Positions 25,001-33,333 are shown, counted from the stretch's first letter. The stretch is 45,374 bases of DNA from Kineosporia sp. R_H_3 (GCF_002198675.1 NZ_MWLL01000187.1:4969-50342); one strand, 5' to 3'. Made by a program: numbers and translations. Notes: a model not told the origin generated them from the letters alone.

Positions 25001-25007
25001 CGTGACC

Positions 25008-25334
25008 ATGCTCGTCGCTTTCTCCGTGGCCCCCTCGGGCGTCGGCGACTCGGTCAGCGAGGCCGTCGCCGATGCCGTCCGCGTCGTCCGCGAGAGCGGC
25101 CTGCCGCACCGCACCGACTCGATGTTCACGACGATCGAGGGTGACTGGGACGCGTGCATGGACGTCGTCCGGCGGGCGGTCGAGGCGTGCCAGGCCCACG
25201 GCGACCGGGTCTCGCTCGTCCTCAAGGCCGACGTCCGGGCCGGGCGCACGGGGGAGATGCAGGCCAAGCTCGACCGGCTGGAGGCCGCGATCGAGCGGCA
25301 CGGGCCGGCCGCCGAGCGGCAGGGGACCGTATGA
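25008..25334 (+). CDS. MTH1187/YkoF-type thiamine-binding-like protein
   Basis: 108 residues. MLVAFSVAPSGVGDSVSEAV, then GLPHRTDSMFTTIEGDWDACMDVVRRAV and a C-terminal RAGRTGEMQAKLDRLEA are the pattern of the MTH1187 family, small ferredoxin-like-fold proteins thought to bind thiamine or hydroxymethylpyrimidine. The ATG at 25008 is chosen from the conserved start and the leaderless promoter. The stop overlaps the next ATG (ATGA). Its role in this operon is unknown. Confidence 0.88.
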   Translation: MLVAFSVAPSGVGDSVSEAVADAVRVVRESGLPHRTDSMFTTIEGDWDACMDVVRRAVEACQAHGDRVSLVLKADVRAGRTGEMQAKLDRLEAAIERHGPAAERQGTV

Positions 25335-27238
25335 CGGCCGGCCGCGGGGTCCTCGTCGCACGGCTCGCGGCAGCGGTCGCGGCCCTCCTCGGGCTCGTCC
25401 TGCTCGTCGTCGGGGCGACCCGCGGCGGCTCGGACGGCGCGGGCGACCAGGCCTCGGCCGGTACCACCCGCCTCGACGGCGTCGTCGCGGTGACCACCCG
25501 CCCCGACGTCCTCGCCGACGGTGCGAGCCGGGTCCGGCTGGGGGCGTCGGCGACGACCTCCGGGGCCACCGTGTTCGTCGGTGTCGCGCGGGCGGACGAC
25601 GTCGCCGCCTGGGTCGGCGACCTCGCCCGCGTCGACGTGCTCGGCGCCGGCGAGGAGGGCGCCCTCGACATCGCCCGCACCGGCACGACGACGACCGCCC
25701 CCGACCCGGCCCGCGCGGACATCTGGGCCGCCACCGCCACCGGCCAGGGCGCGGCCCGGCTCGACTGGACGCCGGCCCCCGGGCAGTGGCGCGCCGTCGT
25801 CGTCGCGGGGACGGCGGCCGGCGGTCTCGAGCGGGTCGACGTGGGCTGGGTCCGCCCGGCAGGCGGCTCGTCCGCGCCGGCGTTCGTCGCGACCGGCCTC
25901 GTGCTGCTCGTCGCCGGTGCGGTCGCGCTCCTCGTGCTGCGCCGGCGCGGCGGCCGGTCGGACGACGAGTTCTACGACGACTTCAGCGGCTACGACGACG
26001 ACACCGACGACACCGACGAGACGGACGACACCCGCGGCGGCGGGGGCACCGGCGCCCCGCGCGGGCCGGGAGCCGGCGGCCCGGCCACCGCCCACGACCC
26101 GGACGCCACGACGACGATCCCGCGCGTGCACGGCCGGCGCCGGGCCGGGACACCGCCCTGGGCCCGCGTCGTCCCGCTCGCGCTCGCCGTGTCGCTCGGT
26201 GCGACCGCCTGCAGCGCAGGGTCGTCCGGCGGGACCGCGACCGCGGCCGGCCCGGCCGCAGCGGCGGGGACGGCGTCCGGCGCGTCCGCCGGGGCCGCGG
26301 TCCCCGCCTACCCCGCGGTCCTCGTCCCGCAGGCGGAGAACGTCCTCGACAAGGTCGACGCGGCCCTGGCCGCCGCGAACCGTTCGGGCAAGGTCGCCGA
26401 CGCCCAGGGCCGGGTCGTCGGCCCGTACGCGCGGCGCCTCGCCGCCGAGCTGAAGATCCGCGAGAAGGCGGGGACGCCGTCCACGAACGCCGCCGCGAGC
26501 CCCACCACGAGCGCCTCGGAGAGCGCCACTGCGACCCCGACGTCGACGGCCGGGATGGCCCGCGACCGGCTCGTCCTCACCCGTCAGGCCGGTTGGCCGC
26601 GGTTCTTCGTCGTCGCCGGCTCCGCGCCCGGCCGCCCGACGCCCGTCGTCCGGGTGCTCGTGTCGCCCGCCGCCCGGGACCCGTACGGGGTCTGGGCCGA
26701 GCCGGTGCTCCTGCCCGGGGCCTCGCTGCCGGGCGTCCCGGCCGCCGCGCAGGGCGCCGAGGTGCTCGCGGCGGACGCGACCGGCCTCGTCGCGACCCCG
26801 GAGCAGGTCGCGAAGGGCTACGCGGACGTCCTCACGAACAGCACGAAGAGCACCTCGTCGAAGCTCTTCGCCCCGGACGAGTTCCGCCGGCAGGTGTCGT
26901 CGCGGGTCGCCGAGGACCGCCGCGGCGTCGCGGCCGTGGGCACCGTGACGAGCACGCACACGCTCCTGCCGGACGGGGTGCTCGCGTTCCGGTCCGCGGA
27001 CGGGGGTGCGGTCGTCGTCGCGGCCGTCGAGCAGAAGTACACGGTGACGGTGAAGGCCGGTGCGGGCTCGGTGCGGGTCGACGACCGGCTCGAGGCGCTC
27101 GGCGGCAAGCGGTCGTACGCGAAGAAGCTCGAGCGCACGTCCGTCGAGGTCGTCGTCCTCACGGTGCCGCCCGCGGGCGGCGGACTCGTGCGCGTCGTCG
27201 CGGCGTCCAAGGACGACGTCGCGGTCTCCGGCTCCTGA
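25331..27238 (+). CDS. Fused membrane protein with internal lipobox-like segment, function unknown
   Basis: 635 residues. Part one: an N-terminal helix (about 8-30), an outside domain to about 185, a helix at about 188-208, then a cytosolic linker with a strongly acidic stretch of Asp/Thr/Glu. Part two begins near residue 266: GRRRAGTPPW, a hydrophobic segment and GATACSAGSSGG, which looks exactly like a lipoprotein signal peptide and lipobox, then an outside domain of 340 residues. The whole looks like two neighbouring genes, a membrane protein and a lipoprotein, joined in one frame. An in-frame GTG at 26126 could still start the second part alone, but has no ribosome site. Overlaps the preceding gene by 4 bases. 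No function recognised. Confidence 0.78.
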   Translation: MTAGRGVLVARLAAAVAALLGLVLLVVGATRGGSDGAGDQASAGTTRLDGVVAVTTRPDVLADGASRVRLGASATTSGATVFVGVARADDVAAWVGDLARVDVLGAGEEGALDIARTGTTTTAPDPARADIWAATATGQGAARLDWTPAPGQWRAVVVAGTAAGGLERVDVGWVRPAGGSSAPAFVATGLVLLVAGAVALLVLRRRGGRSDDEFYDDFSGYDDDTDDTDETDDTRGGGGTGAPRGPGAGGPATAHDPDATTTIPRVHGRRRAGTPPWARVVPLALAVSLGATACSAGSSGGTATAAGPAAAAGTASGASAGAAVPAYPAVLVPQAENVLDKVDAALAAANRSGKVADAQGRVVGPYARRLAAELKIREKAGTPSTNAAASPTTSASESATATPTSTAGMARDRLVLTRQAGWPRFFVVAGSAPGRPTPVVRVLVSPAARDPYGVWAEPVLLPGASLPGVPAAAQGAEVLAADATGLVATPEQVAKGYADVLTNSTKSTSSKLFAPDEFRRQVSSRVAEDRRGVAAVGTVTSTHTLLPDGVLAFRSADGGAVVVAAVEQKYTVTVKAGAGSVRVDDRLEALGGKRSYAKKLERTSVEVVVLTVPPAGGGLVRVVAASKDDVAVSGS

Positions 27239-27386
27239 CCGGGCATCCCGGTCACGGGTCGTACCCGCTCCGTGGCACCATCGTCCCAGCACATCGACGC
27301 GGAGCGACGCCGCCGCCGGTCGGACCGGTCCGGCGGCCCGCGTGCACGGACGGCGTGGACGCCGGTAGAGAGGACCCGAGGACCAT

Positions 27387-28349
27387 ATGACCACCCAGCC
27401 CGGACCCGGACGGCCCATGTCCCTGCGCGGGGCCGTGGACCTGTCGACGCTCGCCAAGCCGCAGCCCGCGGCCGGTGCCACGGGCGGGGGAGCGGCGGGC
27501 GGCGGGTCCGCCGCGTCCGGGTACGTCATCGACGTCACCGACGACTCGTTCGTCGCGGACGTCGTCGAGCGCTCCTCGACCGTCCCCGTCATCATCGACT
27601 TCTGGGCCGAGTGGTGCGGGCCGTGCAAGCAGCTCTCGCCGATCCTCGAGAAGATCGCCGCGGACCTCGACGGCCGGCTCCTCGTCGCGAAGGTCGACGT
27701 GGACGCCAACCGCCAGCTGGCCCAGGCCTTCCAGGTGCAGTCGATCCCGACCGTGTTCGCCGTCCTCAAGGGGCAGCCGGTCGCGCTGTTCCAGGGCGCG
27801 CTGCCGGACGCCCAGGTGCGCGAGGTCGTCGCCCAGCTCCTGCAGGCCGCCGAGGCGAACGGCGTCACCGGCCGGATCGAGCTCGCCGCGGGCGACGCGG
27901 ACGAGGCCGAGGACGCCGAGCCGGTGGAGGAGCCGCTGCCGCCGCACCACCAGGCCGCGTACGACGCGATCGACGCCGGGGACTACGACGCCGCGATCAC
28001 GGCCTACGAGGCCGCCCTCAACGAGAGCCCCGCGGACGAGATGGCCCGGGTCGGCCTCGCGCAGGTCAAGCTCCTGGCCCGGACGGCGGACGTCGACCCG
28101 CAGGTGGCGCGCGCCGCCGCGGCCGCCGACCCGACCGACGTCCAGGCGCAGATCCTCGTCGCGGACCTCGACCTGCTCGGCGGGCACGTCGACGACGCGT
28201 TCTCCCGGCTCGTCGACACCGTGCGGGTGACGGCCGGCTCGGACCGCGACACCGTCCGCGTCCACCTCGTCGAGCTCTTCGACGTCGTCGGGGCCGACGA
28301 CCCGCGCGTCGCCCAGGGCCGGCTCGCGCTGGCGAACGCGCTCTTCTGA
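27387..28349 (+). CDS. Thioredoxin-domain protein with TPR tail (CnoX/YbbN-like)
   Basis: 320 residues. After a Gly/Ala-rich lead of 45 residues comes a thioredoxin fold with active site WCGPC (Cys77, Cys80) and the cis-Pro in QSIPTVFAVLKG. From about 180 on are TPR-like helices with AAYDAIDAGDYDAAITAYEAAL. This is the layout of CnoX (YbbN), a holdase chaperone that also handles oxidised substrates. The E. coli protein lacks one of the cysteines, whereas both are present here, so redox activity is likely. Expressed from its own promoter in the 148-base gap upstream, or by read-through. Confidence 0.92.
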   Translation: MTTQPGPGRPMSLRGAVDLSTLAKPQPAAGATGGGAAGGGSAASGYVIDVTDDSFVADVVERSSTVPVIIDFWAEWCGPCKQLSPILEKIAADLDGRLLVAKVDVDANRQLAQAFQVQSIPTVFAVLKGQPVALFQGALPDAQVREVVAQLLQAAEANGVTGRIELAAGDADEAEDAEPVEEPLPPHHQAAYDAIDAGDYDAAITAYEAALNESPADEMARVGLAQVKLLARTADVDPQVARAAAAADPTDVQAQILVADLDLLGGHVDDAFSRLVDTVRVTAGSDRDTVRVHLVELFDVVGADDPRVAQGRLALANALF

Positions 28350-28350
28350 C

Positions 28351-28370
28351 CCGGCCTCTGACCCGGCCGG
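28351..28370. terminator. Stem-loop between convergent genes
   Basis: CCGGCC and GGCCGG pair around an 8-base loop, directly after the thioredoxin-TPR stop and just before the small zinc-protein stop. Probably a shared terminator. Confidence 0.45.
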
Positions 28371-28374
28371 GGCG

Positions 28375-28542
28375 TCAGCGGCCGAGCGCCGCCCGGAGCC
28401 GGGCGAGCAGTCCGCCCTGCGGCCGGTACCGCGGGCAGCGGTCGCACAGCGAGCACTCGCTGCCGGCGCGGTAGTGCTCGTGCGCCGGGCGCGGGTGCCC
28501 GCAGCGGCAGACGGCCGCGTCGGCGCCGGCGGGGGTGCTCAT
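28375..28542 (-). CDS. 55-residue zinc-binding protein
   Basis: A short frame from ATG 28542 to TGA at 28375. The product reads VCRCGHPRPAHEHYRAG then SECSLCDRCPRYRP: five Cys and three His arranged as CxCGHxxxxHxHYRxGxxCxxCxxC, a pattern of small actinobacterial proteins that bind zinc. The density and spacing of Cys/His, normal codon use and its place between two genes support a real gene. No Shine-Dalgarno site is seen. Function unknown. Confidence 0.75.
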   Translation of the reverse strand: MSTPAGADAAVCRCGHPRPAHEHYRAGSECSLCDRCPRYRPQGGLLARLRAALGR

Positions 28543-28844
28543 GGGCCAAGCCAACCACGCGACCGCCGCGCGACGGACGGCGGCCCGGCGGCGGCGGGGC
28601 AGCGTTCCTGCCCGACGTGGTGACAGAAACGGCGTACGCAGGTGCGCTCAGTGACCGAGGATGAGGCATGCGGTCGACAGGATGCAGTGAGGTGCACGTC
28701 TCAGGTGCGGCGGGGAACGACGGGACCGGACCGCGGGTGTTGACGACGTCGCCCGACCCGACGACCCAGGAGGGACCCATCACCGACGACCTCGTCCTCA
28801 CCGGTGCCCCCGCGGGCACCCGGCCGCGCACCGCGCCGCGGCTC
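28543..28844. other. Region upstream of manA; promoter and probable true manA start
   Basis: About 300 bases. No separate gene is seen. The manA frame is open through most of it, with GTG 28737 and an ATG at 28668 as possible earlier starts, and a strong ribosome site at 28768-28774 facing an ATC codon. The AT-richer part near 28620-28680 may hold the promoters of manA and of the small zinc protein. Confidence 0.45.
28768..28781 (+). promoter_or_regulatory. Strong Shine-Dalgarno followed by ATC in the manA frame
   Basis: AGGAGGG (28768-28774) is one of the best ribosome sites in the window. Five bases after AGGAGG lies ATC (28779-28781), in frame with manA. The next ATG is 66 bases further on and has no ribosome site. 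This suggests either a non-standard ATC start or a start lost by mutation. Confidence 0.55.
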
Positions 28845-30059
28845 ATGCGCAACGCGGTGCAGCGGTACGACTGGGGCTCCCGGACGGCGCTGGCGCGGAT
28901 CCAGGGCCGGGCGCCGGCGGGTCACACCGAGGCCGAGCTGTGGATCGGTGCCCACCCGCTCGCGCCGTCCGCGCTCCGCGACGTCGACGGGCACGAGACG
29001 TGCCTGGCCGACGAGGTCGGCGCCGACCCGCTGCGGACGCTCGGTGCCGCGTGCCTGGCCCGGTTCGGGCCCCGGCTGCCGTTCCTGCTGAAGATCCTCG
29101 CGATCGACCGGGCGCTCTCCGTGCAGGTTCACCCGGACGCCGCCCAGGCCGCGGCCGGCTTCGCCGCGCAGGAGGCCGCCGGGGTGCCGGCCGGCCCGGG
29201 CCGCCGGTTCGCCGACCCGTACCCCAAGCCGGAGCTGCTCGTCGCGGTGACCCACGTCGAGGCGCTCGCCGGGTGGCGGACCGCACCGGAGGCCGCCCGG
29301 CTCGTCGACCTCCTCGACGGCGCGCGCGCCGAGCGGCTGCACGCCGCGGTGACGACGGAGGGCCTGCCGGCCGCGCTCGCGCTCCTCGCCGGCTGGCCCG
29401 CGCACGACCGGGCCGCCCTGGTGGCGGACGTCGTCCGGGGCGTCCGGGTCGCGCTCGCCGGCAGCGCCGTCGAGCGGGACGCCGACGCGCTCGCGGCGCT
29501 CATGTGGGTGCACCGGCTCGTCGGTCAGCACCCGGGCGACCCCCTCGTCCTCGCCCCGCTGCTGCTCGACGTCGTCCGGCTCGCCCCCGGCGAGGGGCTG
29601 TTCGTCCCCGCCGGCGTCCCGCACGCGTACCTGTCCGGCCTCGGCGTCGAGATCATGGGCGCGTCCGACAACGTCGTGCGCGCCGGGCTGACGCCGAAGG
29701 CCGTTGACGTCCCGCTCCTGCTCGACCTGCTGGCCCCGGACGCCGCCCCGGTCGTCGCGCACGGCCGGCCCGTCACGGCGCACGAGGTGGTGTGGGCGCC
29801 CCCCGCCCGGGAGTTCCGCCTCGGCCGGATCGTCGTCGGCCGCGGCGACGTCGTCACCCCCGCCGCGCTGCCCGGGGCGGACGCCGGTCCGCAGATCTTC
29901 CTGTGCCTCACCGGCTCCGTGGACGTCCTCGCCGGGACGCACCGCGTGACGATGCGGGCCGGTGAGTCGGTGTTCGTCGGGGCCGACGTGGACGTCGTCC
30001 GGCTCGTCGGCGACGGCGAGGTCTACCGCGCGTGCGTCGGGGAGCACGACGCGGTCTGA
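28845..30059 (+). CDS. manA: Mannose-6-phosphate isomerase, class I
   Basis: 404 residues from the conservative ATG 28845, whose product begins MRNAVQRYDWGSR, the family's usual N-terminal motif; an ATC start at 28779 would add 22 residues. Zinc and active-site motifs are AELWIGAHP, SVQVHPDAAQA, PYPKPELLVAV, VPAGVPHAYLSG and VVRAGLTPKAVD. The enzyme interconverts fructose-6-P and mannose-6-P for GDP-mannose and glycan synthesis. It is followed by a strong stem-loop. It might support the exopolysaccharide genes downstream, but it is also a housekeeping enzyme. Confidence 0.95.
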   Translation: MRNAVQRYDWGSRTALARIQGRAPAGHTEAELWIGAHPLAPSALRDVDGHETCLADEVGADPLRTLGAACLARFGPRLPFLLKILAIDRALSVQVHPDAAQAAAGFAAQEAAGVPAGPGRRFADPYPKPELLVAVTHVEALAGWRTAPEAARLVDLLDGARAERLHAAVTTEGLPAALALLAGWPAHDRAALVADVVRGVRVALAGSAVERDADALAALMWVHRLVGQHPGDPLVLAPLLLDVVRLAPGEGLFVPAGVPHAYLSGLGVEIMGASDNVVRAGLTPKAVDVPLLLDLLAPDAAPVVAHGRPVTAHEVVWAPPAREFRLGRIVVGRGDVVTPAALPGADAGPQIFLCLTGSVDVLAGTHRVTMRAGESVFVGADVDVVRLVGDGEVYRACVGEHDAV

Positions 30060-30105
30060 CCGTCAGCTTCCGTGGGACCCCATGGCCGTTCCTCTCCCCG
30101 TGCGG

Positions 30106-30141
30106 CGCCACCGCCTGCCGTGCCGCGCACGGCGGGTGGCG
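30106..30141 (+). terminator. Stem-loop after manA
   Basis: CGCCACC/GGTGGCG and GCCGTGC/GCACGGC stack with a small asymmetric bulge around loop CGC, 14 pairs in all. It starts 47 bases after the manA stop. Confidence 0.6.
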
Positions 30142-30191
30142 GGGCCCGGGACCCGGGCCCGCACCTCGACGCTAGCCACGGGTGCCGACGG

Positions 30192-30207
30192 ACCGCACCG
30201 GTGCGGT
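30192..30207. repeat. 16-bp perfect palindrome
   Basis: ACCGCACCGGTGCGGT reads the same on both strands. It lies between the convergent manA and REC genes, next to the 10-bp repeats. It may be a protein site or part of a terminator for the minus strand. Confidence 0.8.
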
Positions 30208-30220
30208 GCAGGTCCGTACG

Positions 30221-30270
30221 ACCCCGGACAGCCCGGACGGCCCCGGACGGCTCCGGACGGCTCCTGACGG
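30221..30270. repeat. Five tandem 10-bp repeats (CCCGGACGG type)
   Basis: Five imperfect units: ACCCCGGACA, GCCCGGACGG, CCCCGGACGG, CTCCGGACGG, CTCCTGACGG. The period is exactly 10. The array ends 40 bases before the stop of the minus-strand REC gene, in a non-coding gap. Confidence 0.85.
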
Positions 30271-30310
30271 CTCAGGGGTGCTCGCTGCGGCGGGCGGGAC
30301 CGGCCCCCGG

Positions 30311-31543
30311 TCAGGCGTCGACGACGAGGACCTCGAGCGGCTCGACGATGCCGACGGAGCGTTCGAAGTTCTCGATCCGCGTCGCGAGCACCTCGGTGAC
30401 CTTCTCGCCCTTGCGGACGAGCACGAGGCCGGTCGTCGTGACGATGTCGCAGGCCAGCACCATCCCGGCCCTGATGTGCGCCGCCCGCACCTCGACGAGG
30501 CGGCCCTTGGGCTCCAGGCCGTCCGAGGCGACGAGCACGGCGTCGAGCACCGCCTGCGGGAACCGGCCGGTCCGGCCGAGCGCCCGGACGACGTCCCGCG
30601 GGGCGAGCCCCGCCTCGTAGCCGGCGAGGAAGCCCGAGACCGCCGCGAAGGCGGCGGCCGCCGTCCCCTCCCGGTCGCCGGCCGGCGGCACCGGTTCCTC
30701 GGGGGCCGCGGGGTCGGGCAGCTCGACGAGCTGCGCGCCGACCCAGGCCGCCACGGTCCCCAGCCGGGGGATCCGGGCCAGCAGCCGCTCGGCGAGCGCC
30801 GGGTGCGCCCGGTACATGAGGGCGTCGTCCTCGGAGAGCCGGCGGCCGACGACGACGTCGTCGAGGACCGTCGGCGGCACGGCCACGCACCCGACCTGGC
30901 TGAGCATCGCGGCAAGCGGCAGCCGCCAGTCGTCCTCGAGGCCGAGCGCGGCGGCGGTCCCCGCGGTGAGCGTCCGCATCCGGTCGGTGCGGGTCGCCGC
31001 GGACGGCGTCGCGAGCGACAGCACCTCGGTGAGGACGTCGACGGCCCCGCCGAGGGTGCGCTCGAGGAGCTCGCGCTCGGCCCGGACGAGCTCGTGCTGG
31101 CGCAGCGCGGCGTCGAGCGCCCGGGTGAGGTCCGCCGGCTCGCAGGGCTTGGTGAGGAAGCGGAAGAGGTTGGCGTTGTTGACCGCCGAGATCGTCGACG
31201 TGAGGTCGGCCTGCCCGGAGAGGATGAGCATGACCATGTCGGCGTCGAGGGTGCGCACCGCGGCAAGGAACTCCGCCCCGTTCATCGCCGGCATCATCAT
31301 GTCCGACACGACGACGGCGAACGGGCGGCCCTCGGCCTCGGCCGCGCGGACGGCGGCCAGCCCCTCCTCGCCCGAGGTCGCCAGCGTGAGGTCGTACCGG
31401 CCGCGCAGCGTCCGCCGCAGCGCGTCGAGGATCCGCTGCTCGTCGTCGACGAGGAGGATGCGTCGTCCCTCGGGGGCGTCCGTGCGCTGGGCGGGCACCG
31501 CGGCACCGGCCTGCGCGGGAGGGGTCTGCGGGAGCAGCGTCAT
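30311..31543 (-). CDS. Response regulator with degenerate HD (HD-GYP-like) output domain
   Basis: 410 residues. Receiver domain at about 27-145: acidic pocket LVDDEQ, phospho-acceptor Asp81 (VVVSDMMMPAMNG), and Lys in FRFLTKPCEP. The output domain at about 160-320 follows the HD-GYP helix plan, but the motif normally LLHDIGKIGIP reads MLSQVGCVAVP, so the metal-binding His-Asp pair is replaced by Ser-Gln and no GYP is seen. It should therefore be a non-enzymatic, protein-binding regulator. A C-terminal domain of 60 residues follows. It diverges from the PAS kinase gene 96 bases away. The HnoD proteins of nitric-oxide networks have the same REC plus dead HD-GYP layout. Confidence 0.87.
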   Translation of the reverse strand: MTLLPQTPPAQAGAAVPAQRTDAPEGRRILLVDDEQRILDALRRTLRGRYDLTLATSGEEGLAAVRAAEAEGRPFAVVVSDMMMPAMNGAEFLAAVRTLDADMVMLILSGQADLTSTISAVNNANLFRFLTKPCEPADLTRALDAALRQHELVRAERELLERTLGGAVDVLTEVLSLATPSAATRTDRMRTLTAGTAAALGLEDDWRLPLAAMLSQVGCVAVPPTVLDDVVVGRRLSEDDALMYRAHPALAERLLARIPRLGTVAAWVGAQLVELPDPAAPEEPVPPAGDREGTAAAAFAAVSGFLAGYEAGLAPRDVVRALGRTGRFPQAVLDAVLVASDGLEPKGRLVEVRAAHIRAGMVLACDIVTTTGLVLVRKGEKVTEVLATRIENFERSVGIVEPLEVLVVDA

Positions 31544-31581
31544 AGGTGCTGTCTCGGCCGCCGGGGCGCCGTTCTCAAGGG

Positions 31582-31603
31582 CCGGGCGCGCGGCCGCGCC
31601 CGG
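31582..31603. promoter_or_regulatory. 9-bp hairpin in the divergent promoter region
   Basis: CCGGGCGCG and CGCGCCCGG pair perfectly around loop CGGC, midway between the divergent starts of the REC-HD regulator (31543) and the histidine kinase (31639). The direct repeat CTCAAGGG flanks it at about 31574 and 31622. It could be an operator serving both genes. Confidence 0.45.
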
Positions 31604-31638
31604 ACGTCACCCGCGCAGAGGCTCAAGGGGGCTGCACC

Positions 31639-33333
31639 GTGGGCCGATCCGGGGATGTGGACCACGCCCAGGACCCTGCCCGTGACGTGCCGGCCGACGA
31701 GACCGCCCGGCTGGCGCTCGTCGCGCGCCACACCGAGGACGGTGTCGTCATCAACGGCGCCGACGGCAGGATCGAGTGGGTCAACGAGGCCTTCGAGCGG
31801 ATGTCGGGGTACAGCCGGGAGGCCGCCGTCGGCCGACGGCGGGTCGACCTCGTCCGTGGCCCGTTCACCCGCACCGCCGAGTTCGCCCGGCTCGCCAACG
31901 AGCTCGCCGCGCTCGCGCCCGCCACGGCCGAGTTCGCGACCCGCACCAAGGACGGGCAGCCGTACTGGGTCGCGATGTCCGTCAAGCCGGTCGTCGAGGA
32001 CGGCCGGGTCGTCGGCTCCATCGGCGTCGAGCGGGACGTCACCTCGCGCCGGCAGGCCGAGGAGCGGGCCCGGCAGACGCTGCGCCGCGCCGAGTCGCTC
32101 GCGGTCGCCCTCAGGTACGAGAAGACCCTGCTCACCCGGGTGCTCGGCACCATCCCGCACGTCGTCTGGTGGAAGAACGCCGACCTGCGCTACGTCGGGG
32201 CCAACACCGCCTTCCTCACGCTGCGCGGCGTCCGCAGCCAGGCCGAGATCGTCGGCCGGCTCGAGGGCCAGCTCGACACGACCGACGAGCTCGGGCCGCA
32301 GATCGCCGCCCTGGAGAACCAGGTCGTCGCGACCGGCGAGCCCGTCGTCGACGCGACGGTGACGCTCGTCCCGCCCGGCGGCGAGGTCCGCACGATCCTC
32401 GTCAGCGTGCTGCCGAACACCGAGGGCGGCGAGGTCGCCGGCGTCATCGGCATCGGCGCCGACATCAGCCAGGTCACCGAGCTCGAGCGCCAGCTCGCCC
32501 AGGCGAGCCGCCTGGAGTCGATCGGCCAGCTCGCGGCGGGCATCGCGCACGAGATCAACACCCCCGTCCAGTACGTCTCGGACAACACCCGCTTCGTCTC
32601 CGAGTCGTTCAGCGGCGTCCTCGCCGGGCTCGAGCAGCTCACGGCGCTGACCCAGGAGCCGGACGCCGCCGCGCTGCGCCGCCGGCTCGGCGAGGTCGTG
32701 TCGTCCCTCGACCTGGACTTCGTCGCCGAGGAGGTGCCGAGCGCGCTCGCGCAGTCCCTCGAGGGCCTGGAGCGGGTCGCGCAGATCGTCCGGGCGATGA
32801 AGGACTTCTCGCACCCGGGCACGGGGCGGGTCCAGACCGACCTCAACAGGGTCGTCGAGACGACGGCGCAGGTCTCGCGCAGCGAGTGGAAGTACCTCGC
32901 CGAGCTCACCCTCGAGCTCGACCCCGCGGTCGGGCTCGTCCCGTGCTTCGAGGGCGAGCTCAAGCAGGTCGTGCTCAACATCATCGTCAACGCCGCCCAG
33001 GCCATCGACGAGCGCCGCAAGGCCGAGGGCACCGACGCGCTGGGGCACCTCGGGATCTCGACGCGGCGGCTCGGCGACGAGGCGCTCATCGTGATCAGCG
33101 ACGACGGCACCGGGATGGACGAGGCCACCGTCCTGCGCGTCTTCGATCCCTTCTTCACGACGAAGGGCGTCGGCAAGGGGACCGGCCAGGGGCTGTCCCT
33201 CTCGCACTCGATCGTCGTCGTCAAGCACGGCGGCCGCATCGACATCCGGTCCAAGCCGGGACACGGCTCGACCTTCACCATCGCACTGCCCTACGCCGTC
33301 GCCGACGACGCCGAGGGCGAGGAGACACCGTGA
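31639..33333 (+). CDS. PAS-domain sensor histidine kinase
   Basis: 564 residues from GTG 31639, with AAGGGGG 8 bases upstream. No membrane helix is seen, so it is cytosolic. PAS domain one is at about 25-140 (TEDGVVINGADGRIEWVN) and PAS two at about 165-285. The phospho-acceptor His304 lies in QLAAGIAHEINTPVQY. The ATPase has an N box with NIIVNAAQAI, DDGTGMD, FDPFFTTK and GTGQGLSLSH. The segment after the His (SLEGLERVAQIVRAMKDF) is nearly the same as in the H-NOX-linked kinase at 42098. Its stop overlaps the REC-HDOD start by 4 bases, so that protein is the likely partner. Confidence 0.93.
   Translation: MGRSGDVDHAQDPARDVPADETARLALVARHTEDGVVINGADGRIEWVNEAFERMSGYSREAAVGRRRVDLVRGPFTRTAEFARLANELAALAPATAEFATRTKDGQPYWVAMSVKPVVEDGRVVGSIGVERDVTSRRQAEERARQTLRRAESLAVALRYEKTLLTRVLGTIPHVVWWKNADLRYVGANTAFLTLRGVRSQAEIVGRLEGQLDTTDELGPQIAALENQVVATGEPVVDATVTLVPPGGEVRTILVSVLPNTEGGEVAGVIGIGADISQVTELERQLAQASRLESIGQLAAGIAHEINTPVQYVSDNTRFVSESFSGVLAGLEQLTALTQEPDAAALRRRLGEVVSSLDLDFVAEEVPSALAQSLEGLERVAQIVRAMKDFSHPGTGRVQTDLNRVVETTAQVSRSEWKYLAELTLELDPAVGLVPCFEGELKQVVLNIIVNAAQAIDERRKAEGTDALGHLGISTRRLGDEALIVISDDGTGMDEATVLRVFDPFFTTKGVGKGTGQGLSLSHSIVVVKHGGRIDIRSKPGHGSTFTIALPYAVADDAEGEETP

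Noticed and set aside
28714-28741. ECF-type promoter (GGAAC ... GTT) upstream of manA
   Set aside because: The spacer is about 20 bases, longer than the 16-17 expected for such promoters.
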